A model generated the notes under the pieces. The model was not told the DNA's origin, searched no databases, and saw nothing but the letters and a program-made list of their open reading frames with translations. The translations under genes were made by a program, and so were the position numbers. Of a stretch of 9,809 nucleotides of DNA, positions 5,599 through 9,809 are shown piece by piece; the first letter of the stretch is position 1, and each line of letters opens with the position of its first letter. Source of the DNA: CAYSPT01 sp964432985 (GTDB taxonomy: Bacteria > Muiribacteriota > CAYSPT01). The DNA is taken from NCBI GenBank assembly GCA_964432985.1, contig CAYSPT010000114.1, positions 1 to 9,809 on the forward strand, in the 5' to 3' direction.

Positions 5599-8502
5599 GT
5601 GAGTACTTATTCTTCTACAGCAGGTAAGAAAAGCGTAATGGTTGCGCTGGCAGCGGTGGCGGTTGTTTCGGGCGTCTTGATGGCCGTAGGAATGATCGCA
5701 CCGGCAGCGGCTGATTTCACTGTTCAGCCGTTTCCGCCCGGCAACATCTACTTCGTGCCCGAGGTAAAATTTGATGAGCAGTTCGTGGAGTTCTGCGGCC
5801 TGGCCGGGTCAACTATCGAGCTGGCGGCATACAGTCTTAAATCCACCCTGTTGGGAGAAGCCCTGGTTGCCGCGCACAACCGGGGGGTAACCGTGCAGGT
5901 GGTGACCGACCAGGACAATACCGGATCCACATCGGTAATCAAGCTTCTTACCGATGCGGGAATTCCCGTGATGCCCGACAACAAGGAATCGCTCATGCAC
6001 GACAAGTTCATGATCGTAGACCGGCGGTACCTGTGGACCGGTTCCACCAACCTGACCACCGACGGCACCCAGAACAATTACAACGACTCCCTCATCTTCG
6101 ACGCCGGAGACAACGGTGAAATGGTGCAGAACTATCTGGCGGAGTTCAAGGAGATGTTCGAAGACGAATTGTTCAGTACCTCCTCACCGGCCAACACGCC
6201 GTATCCGGAGACCAACATCGGCGGGGTAACCATAGAAGTATATTTTGCTCCGGAAGACAACAGCGGCAACGTCATGGGGCGGCTGCTCGATACCGTTTCC
6301 GCGGCCACCGAGAGCATCGATATCCTGATCTTTTCTTTCACCGATGACACGTTGTCCCGGACTCTTCGAGACAAGGCCAAAGAAGGGATCACCGTCAGGG
6401 TGCTCATGGACGGTACCCAGGCGGCAAACCAGTACGCCGAGTATGACACGCTGCGCAAACGCGGCATCGACGTGGAAAAGGAGGATACTCCGTACCTGCT
6501 GCATCACAAGATGACCATCGTGGATAAAAAGGTGGTCACCACCGGGTCCTTCAACTTCTCCGCCAGCGCCAACACGAAGAACGACGAGAACATGATCATC
6601 ATTTACGATGAAACCCTGGCCACCGATTACTATTACGAAGCCTTCAAGACCAGGTACGCGGCACTCAATCCAGGTATTTCCCTGAAAGGATTCGTTCACA
6701 TAACCGAGGCACTGTCGGGTGACATGCTGGGAGTTTCCGGTGTCCAGGTCCGCTTGACCGAAGCAGCCGGCGGCGTTGACCTGCTGACCACGTCCGACGA
6801 GCACGGCTGGTTCAGTTTCCGGAACCTGGATCCCAACGGATCCTACACGGTCCACGCCCAGAAGAACGGCTATCTGGCTTCGGAGCAAAGCAGTATTGCT
6901 CTGGCAGCCGACGGAGTAACCCGCATCTCTCTCCCGCTCACGGAAATCACCACCTGGGGCTCCCTGGGCGGGCAGGTTACCGATTCCCGGTCAACTCCCT
7001 TGTCCATGGCTCGTATTACCGTGACTTACCCCGCCGAAGCAGGCGCTCCCCCAAACGCGGTGTACACCCAAATAACCGGTGTGAGTGACTCGGCGGGCAA
7101 CTACCTGGTGGACCGCATTCCCGCCTACAGTTGGGACGTGTTCGGGCAGAGCTACCCGGTTGACGTAATGGTGGAAAAGAGCGGGTATGTCACCTTCACC
7201 CAGGCTTCACTCGACCAGATCGAAAGCGGTCAGACATACACGCTGAATGCGCAATTACAACAGAGTTACCAGATTTCGGGGTTTTCCAATCCGATCCTGG
7301 ATGAATGGGTGGTAATTACCGTCAAGGGGCAGCCGGGTACCACCACTCCCACAGTGCATCTGTTGCAGCAAAACTACCTGTCGGTGGAAGTGTCCATGAC
7401 CGAGCTGACCGCTGGGCAGGGACTGTTTACCGGTCCCTACCGGATTCTGAACCAGTATCCCGGCCAAGCGCAGATCATCGTCAACAACGGCGAATCCGTG
7501 GGCACGTTCGTGGTCCGGGTGCTGCAGCCCCGGGAGGGCGGCCAGGTGGCCAGCGCCGATAAGGCCATGATGCTCTCGGTTTCCTCGGAAGCCCTCATGG
7601 AACCGCTGCCGGTGACCATATTCAACAGCGCCGATCCCGTGAACAGGGATCTGAAGATCTTGAGCAGATCGTACCGGGTCGGGCCGGTTTCGGGCTCCCG
7701 GGGTATTCCGGTAGAGCTGGCTCTTTCTTACCGTCCCGAGCTTTTACCGCCGGATGGCTCCGGTGAGGGACAGTGGGCGGAGCGGTTGGCCGTCTATGCC
7801 TGCCGTCGGGAAACCGGCCGGTACGAGTATCTGCCCAGCCAGGTGGACACCGCGTCCAGCACTGTTCACGCCCGCGATGTGGGCTTCTCGGAATACGTCG
7901 TGCTCCTGGACGATTCAGCTCCGGAGATCACCGTGCTTAACGACTCCTTCGACGACTCCGGCGGCACTGAGACCGCCCTGTTTTCCGTACTCGATAACCT
8001 CAGCGGGATCGACCTGCATGGCCTGGAGGTCACCCTGGACGGACAGGTCGCTGATTTCAGCTACAACCGCCTGACCGGCACCCTCTCCGTACGCCGGCCC
8101 CGGGTCGCTCCTCTGGACGAGGAGTACCAGGCCATGGTTACCGTAAAAGACCTGGCCGGTAACCGAAGCGACCGGGTTCTTACCCTGCAGGGCGCGGCGT
8201 TCGAACTCACCGGTGTGGCCGGCTATCCCAATCCTGTGGGAGACAATCAAGACATGACCGTCCGGTTCACGCTTTCTGCGGCTGCCGATATGATCGTTAC
8301 CATCTGTGATTTCTCCGGAAACCAGGTTCGGGGATTGGCCGCCGGTGACCAGTACGGGCAGGGAACCCACACCGCCCTCACCTGGGACGGTCAGAATGAC
8401 TTCGGGCAGGATGTAGCCAACGGCGTATATTTTCTGGAGGTCAGCGGCCGTTCAGGCGGGACGGTGCTGGAAAAACGCTGCAAGATAGCCGTGCTGCGAT
8501 AA
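5599..8502 (+). CDS. Secreted two-HKD phospholipase D-like protein with Ig-type modules and FlgD-like tail
   Basis: A 967-residue exported protein. A Sec signal peptide (two Lys at 10-11, hydrophobic core 13-34, likely cleavage after A-A-A at 38) is followed by two PLD-superfamily domains. The first (about 48-195) has H134-x-K136-x4-D141 then G148-S-T-N; the second (about 212-355) has H302-x-K304-x4-D309 then G316-S-F-N. The pair would form one active site that cleaves a phosphodiester (phospholipid, nucleic acid or another bond) through a His intermediate. Next come two carboxypeptidase-regulatory-like beta sandwiches (about 362-452 and 454-555), a beta-rich region with no family I can name (about 555-790), an Ig-like segment (about 790-865) and a C-terminal FlgD-like Ig domain (875-967: 'YPNPV', 'LTWDGQNDFGQDVANGVYFLEV'), resembling T9SS-style tails. 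It probably acts at the cell surface or outside the cell. Substrate is unknown. GTG start chosen from the Shine-Dalgarno. Confidence 0.9.
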   Translation: MSTYSSTAGKKSVMVALAAVAVVSGVLMAVGMIAPAAADFTVQPFPPGNIYFVPEVKFDEQFVEFCGLAGSTIELAAYSLKSTLLGEALVAAHNRGVTVQVVTDQDNTGSTSVIKLLTDAGIPVMPDNKESLMHDKFMIVDRRYLWTGSTNLTTDGTQNNYNDSLIFDAGDNGEMVQNYLAEFKEMFEDELFSTSSPANTPYPETNIGGVTIEVYFAPEDNSGNVMGRLLDTVSAATESIDILIFSFTDDTLSRTLRDKAKEGITVRVLMDGTQAANQYAEYDTLRKRGIDVEKEDTPYLLHHKMTIVDKKVVTTGSFNFSASANTKNDENMIIIYDETLATDYYYEAFKTRYAALNPGISLKGFVHITEALSGDMLGVSGVQVRLTEAAGGVDLLTTSDEHGWFSFRNLDPNGSYTVHAQKNGYLASEQSSIALAADGVTRISLPLTEITTWGSLGGQVTDSRSTPLSMARITVTYPAEAGAPPNAVYTQITGVSDSAGNYLVDRIPAYSWDVFGQSYPVDVMVEKSGYVTFTQASLDQIESGQTYTLNAQLQQSYQISGFSNPILDEWVVITVKGQPGTTTPTVHLLQQNYLSVEVSMTELTAGQGLFTGPYRILNQYPGQAQIIVNNGESVGTFVVRVLQPREGGQVASADKAMMLSVSSEALMEPLPVTIFNSADPVNRDLKILSRSYRVGPVSGSRGIPVELALSYRPELLPPDGSGEGQWAERLAVYACRRETGRYEYLPSQVDTASSTVHARDVGFSEYVVLLDDSAPEITVLNDSFDDSGGTETALFSVLDNLSGIDLHGLEVTLDGQVADFSYNRLTGTLSVRRPRVAPLDEEYQAMVTVKDLAGNRSDRVLTLQGAAFELTGVAGYPNPVGDNQDMTVRFTLSAAADMIVTICDFSGNQVRGLAAGDQYGQGTHTALTWDGQNDFGQDVANGVYFLEVSGRSGGTVLEKRCKIAVLR

Positions 8503-8562
8503 TCCGTAGGCTCGTCCTTTCTACGCTTGTAAATCCCTCCCTGGGACAGGAGTTGAGTGACG
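8503..8562 (+). other. Short spacer before the methyltransferase gene
   Basis: This 60-bp gap has one weak inverted repeat, CGTAG (8505-8509) / CTACG (8521-8525), with an 11-nt loop and no T-run. I do not call a terminator or promoter here. The methyltransferase Shine-Dalgarno lies at its end. Confidence 0.4.
8548..8552 (+). promoter_or_regulatory. Ribosome binding site favouring ATG 8563
   Basis: AGGAG lies 10 nt before ATG 8563 but only 4 nt before the in-frame GTG at 8557, so the ATG is the better start. The choice changes the protein by two residues. Confidence 0.6.
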
Positions 8563-9378
8563 ATGTCAGAAACAACCGGGGTAGATGTACGCCAGCATAA
8601 TCGGGTTGCCTGGAACCGTGAAGTAGAACGGAAAAATGAGTGGACCGTCCCGGTCGATTCCAGGGCAATCGCTGAGGCAAGACAGGGCCGGTGGAACATT
8701 TTATTGACGCCTGTCAAGCCGGTCCCCCGAGAATGGTTCCCACCGCTTAATGGTACCGAAGTTCTTTGTCTCGCCTCCGGTGGCGGCCAGCAGGGACCGA
8801 TACTTGCCGCTGCCGGTGCCCGGGTGACCGTTTTTGACAACTCTCCGGCGCAGCTTGGGCAGGACCGGATGGTAGCCGAACGTGACTCCCTGTCTATCGT
8901 TACCGTGGAAGGAGACATGGCCGATCTATCGGTTTTCGATGATGACAGCTTCGATCTCATTGTGCATCCAGTTTCGAACACCTTCGTGGCCGATGTGCTT
9001 CCGGTGTGGACGGAAGCGTTCAGGGTGCTGAAACCGGGATGCAGTTTGCTGGCCGGATTTACGAATCCGGCAGTCTATCTCTTCGATTATGAACTGGCGG
9101 ACGATGAAGATTCGCTGAAAGTTGTTAATGCGCTGCCTTACTCTGATCCCGATGATTTATCGTCGGATAAGAAACAACAGTTTATTCAAGATGGGCTCCC
9201 CTTTGAATTCAGCCATACCCTGGAAGACCAGATCGGCGGCCAGTGCCGGGCGGGTTTAGTAATTACCGCTCTTTTCGAAGACGGTTACCCTGAAGGAACG
9301 GCCGATCCGCTGAACAAGTACATGCCGCTTTTTATTGCTACCAGAGCTGTCAAACCGGAAACTTTGAAAGAAGAGTGA
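8563..9378 (+). CDS. Class I SAM-dependent methyltransferase
   Basis: A 271-residue cytoplasmic methyltransferase with a Rossmann-type SAM-binding core. Motif I is 'VLCLASGGGQQG' (from residue 67), the acidic residue after strand 2 is Asp92 ('VTVFDNS'), followed by 'EGDMADL' (Asp118), 'FDLIVHPVSN' and 'AFRVLKPG'. The segment 'LTPVKPVPREWFPPLNG' ahead of motif I, together with 'LCLASGGGQQGPILAAAGA', matches a widespread methyltransferase family whose substrate, as far as I know, is not established. It has no membrane segment or signal peptide. The next gene starts 3 nt after its stop, so the two are very likely co-transcribed and perhaps functionally paired. A small-molecule substrate is more likely than nucleic acid, given the lack of extra binding domains (inference). 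Confidence 0.92.
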   Translation: MSETTGVDVRQHNRVAWNREVERKNEWTVPVDSRAIAEARQGRWNILLTPVKPVPREWFPPLNGTEVLCLASGGGQQGPILAAAGARVTVFDNSPAQLGQDRMVAERDSLSIVTVEGDMADLSVFDDDSFDLIVHPVSNTFVADVLPVWTEAFRVLKPGCSLLAGFTNPAVYLFDYELADDEDSLKVVNALPYSDPDDLSSDKKQQFIQDGLPFEFSHTLEDQIGGQCRAGLVITALFEDGYPEGTADPLNKYMPLFIATRAVKPETLKEE

Positions 9379-9381
9379 ACA

Positions 9382-9690
9382 ATGATCGTTTATTGCGTGA
9401 CCGTGTATGTCAAGGAAGAGCACGTTGATGATTTCATCGATGCCACCGTGGAAAACCACCTGGGTACCCGCAGCGAGCCGGGAAACGTCCGGTTTGACGT
9501 TCTTCAAAGTGCCAATGATGCCGGCCGGTTTTTTCTCTACGAAGTCTATAAATCTGAAGATGCGGTCCGAGACCACAAGCAGACCGGGCACTACTTGAAA
9601 TGGCGCGAGACGGTGGCCAGTTGGATGGTCCAGCCAAGAGAAGGGGTCATGCACGCCATCATCGCTCCTGAAAGCCGTGACAACTGGTAA
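9382..9690 (+). CDS. ABM-fold small protein, LsrG/YgiN-like putative monooxygenase or isomerase
   Basis: A 102-residue protein of the antibiotic-biosynthesis-monooxygenase fold, a dimeric alpha-beta barrel. The order 'VYCVTVYVKEEHVDDFIDA', 'NHLGTRSEPGNVRFDVLQ', 'RFFLYEVYKSEDAVRDHKQTGHYLKW' closely follows the LsrG branch, whose E. coli member processes the phosphorylated AI-2 breakdown product. No lsr kinase, transporter or aldolase gene lies in the window, so an AI-2 role cannot be assigned; quinol-type oxygenases share the fold. ATG 9382 lies 3 nt after the methyltransferase stop and has an AAGAAGAG-type Shine-Dalgarno inside that gene, so translation is probably coupled. It is cytoplasmic, with full family length. 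A small inverted repeat, ACTGGT (9683-9688) / ACCAGT (9695-9700), straddles the stop codon. Confidence 0.88.
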   Translation: MIVYCVTVYVKEEHVDDFIDATVENHLGTRSEPGNVRFDVLQSANDAGRFFLYEVYKSEDAVRDHKQTGHYLKWRETVASWMVQPREGVMHAIIAPESRDNW

Positions 9691-9703
9691 TGTAACCAGT
9701 AAA

Positions 9704-9761
9704 GCAGTCATCCGCCGGCTTGATAAGAATGGATTGCCCGATCGAGTCGGGCAATGACTGC
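9704..9761. repeat. 58-bp nested palindromic element
   Basis: Terminal inverted repeats GCAGTCAT (9704-9711) and ATGACTGC (9754-9761) enclose a perfect 9-bp stem, ATTGCCCGA (9733-9741) / TCGGGCAAT (9747-9755), with loop TCGAG. The inner palindrome resembles dispersed intergenic palindromes with a GCCCGA...TCGGGC core known from several bacterial genomes (from memory, not searched). There is no T-run, so it is not a classical intrinsic terminator, although it could still end or stabilise the transcript of the two preceding genes. Confidence 0.7.
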
Positions 9762-9766
9762 AATAT

Positions 9767-9809
9767 GTCATCCACCGTAAAGCAGTCATCCGCCGTACAG
9801 CAGTCATCC
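9767..9809. repeat. 18-bp tandem repeat, continuing past the window edge
   Basis: Units GTCATCCACCGTAAAGCA (9767-9784) and GTCATCCGCCGTACAGCA (9785-9802), then GTCATCC (9803-9809) at the edge. They differ at two positions. A related piece, GTAAAGCAGTCATCCGCCG, occurs at 9699-9717 and again exactly at 9777-9795, so the palindromic element sits within the array. Total copy number is unknown because the window ends here. Confidence 0.85.

Noticed and set aside
2..9690. Defence island or prophage
   Set aside because: No restriction, toxin-antitoxin, integrase, transposase or phage structural gene is visible. The PLD protein is secreted with a signal peptide, unlike intracellular PLD-type defence nucleases.
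9733..9755. Intrinsic terminator for the methyltransferase-ABM unit
   Set aside because: The stem is strong but is followed by GACTGCAATATG with no T-run, so it is listed as a palindromic repeat instead.
9256..9807. Minus-strand open frame of 183 codons containing the terminal repeats
   Set aside because: It lies opposite the ABM gene and the 3' end of the methyltransferase gene. Its first residues are just the translated 18-bp repeat, and it matches no family I know.
9699..9809. CRISPR array
   Set aside because: Units are contiguous 18-bp tandem copies with no unique spacers of regular length, and no cas genes are present.

Overview
The window (about 9.8 kb, moderately GC-rich by eye) carries eight protein genes, all on the + strand and densely packed. 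It looks like a chromosomal segment of a Gram-negative bacterium. Lipoprotein and Sec signals, a HAMP-GAF-GGDEF diguanylate cyclase and a secreted protein ending in a FlgD/T9SS-tail-like Ig domain suggest a deltaproteobacterial or FCB-type (Zixibacteria/Latescibacteria-like) candidate lineage. That placement is an inference from domain style only; there is no marker gene such as rRNA. I see no tRNA, rRNA, CRISPR array, transposase or integrase.

Layout. (1) 2-3691 is an apparent operon. A PhnD-like substrate-binding lipoprotein, cut by the left edge, overlaps by 11 bp a membrane diguanylate cyclase, which overlaps by 4 bp (ATGA) the type III pantothenate kinase gene coaX. No ABC permease or ATPase accompanies the binding protein here, so it may be the periplasmic ligand sensor for the cyclase. 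(2) After about 100 bp with a small hairpin comes dusB (tRNA-dihydrouridine synthase), with a low-complexity insert that begins at a perfect 8-bp hairpin in the DNA. (3) Next is a stand-alone receiver protein of the Rcp1-like type, with two altered active-site positions. Its 3' end has been copied by a 56-bp perfect tandem duplication that creates the present stop codon. (4) An AT-rich leader with a repeated and inverted TGATAGAT motif precedes a 967-residue secreted protein with two HKD phospholipase-D-type domains, a chain of beta-sandwich modules and a FlgD-like C-terminal domain. (5) A class I methyltransferase and an LsrG/ABM-fold small protein form a two-gene unit. (6) The right edge holds a nested palindrome and an 18-bp tandem repeat that runs off the window.

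How the genes may work together. The first two genes plausibly form a ligand-to-c-di-GMP signalling pair, with coaX translationally coupled behind them. The remaining genes are housekeeping (dusB), orphan signalling (receiver), extracellular (PLD protein) and small-molecule metabolism (methyltransferase plus ABM protein), with no evident shared pathway. The most unusual items are the lipoprotein-cyclase pairing, the receiver-gene duplication, the domain architecture of the secreted PLD protein, and the repeat element at the right edge.
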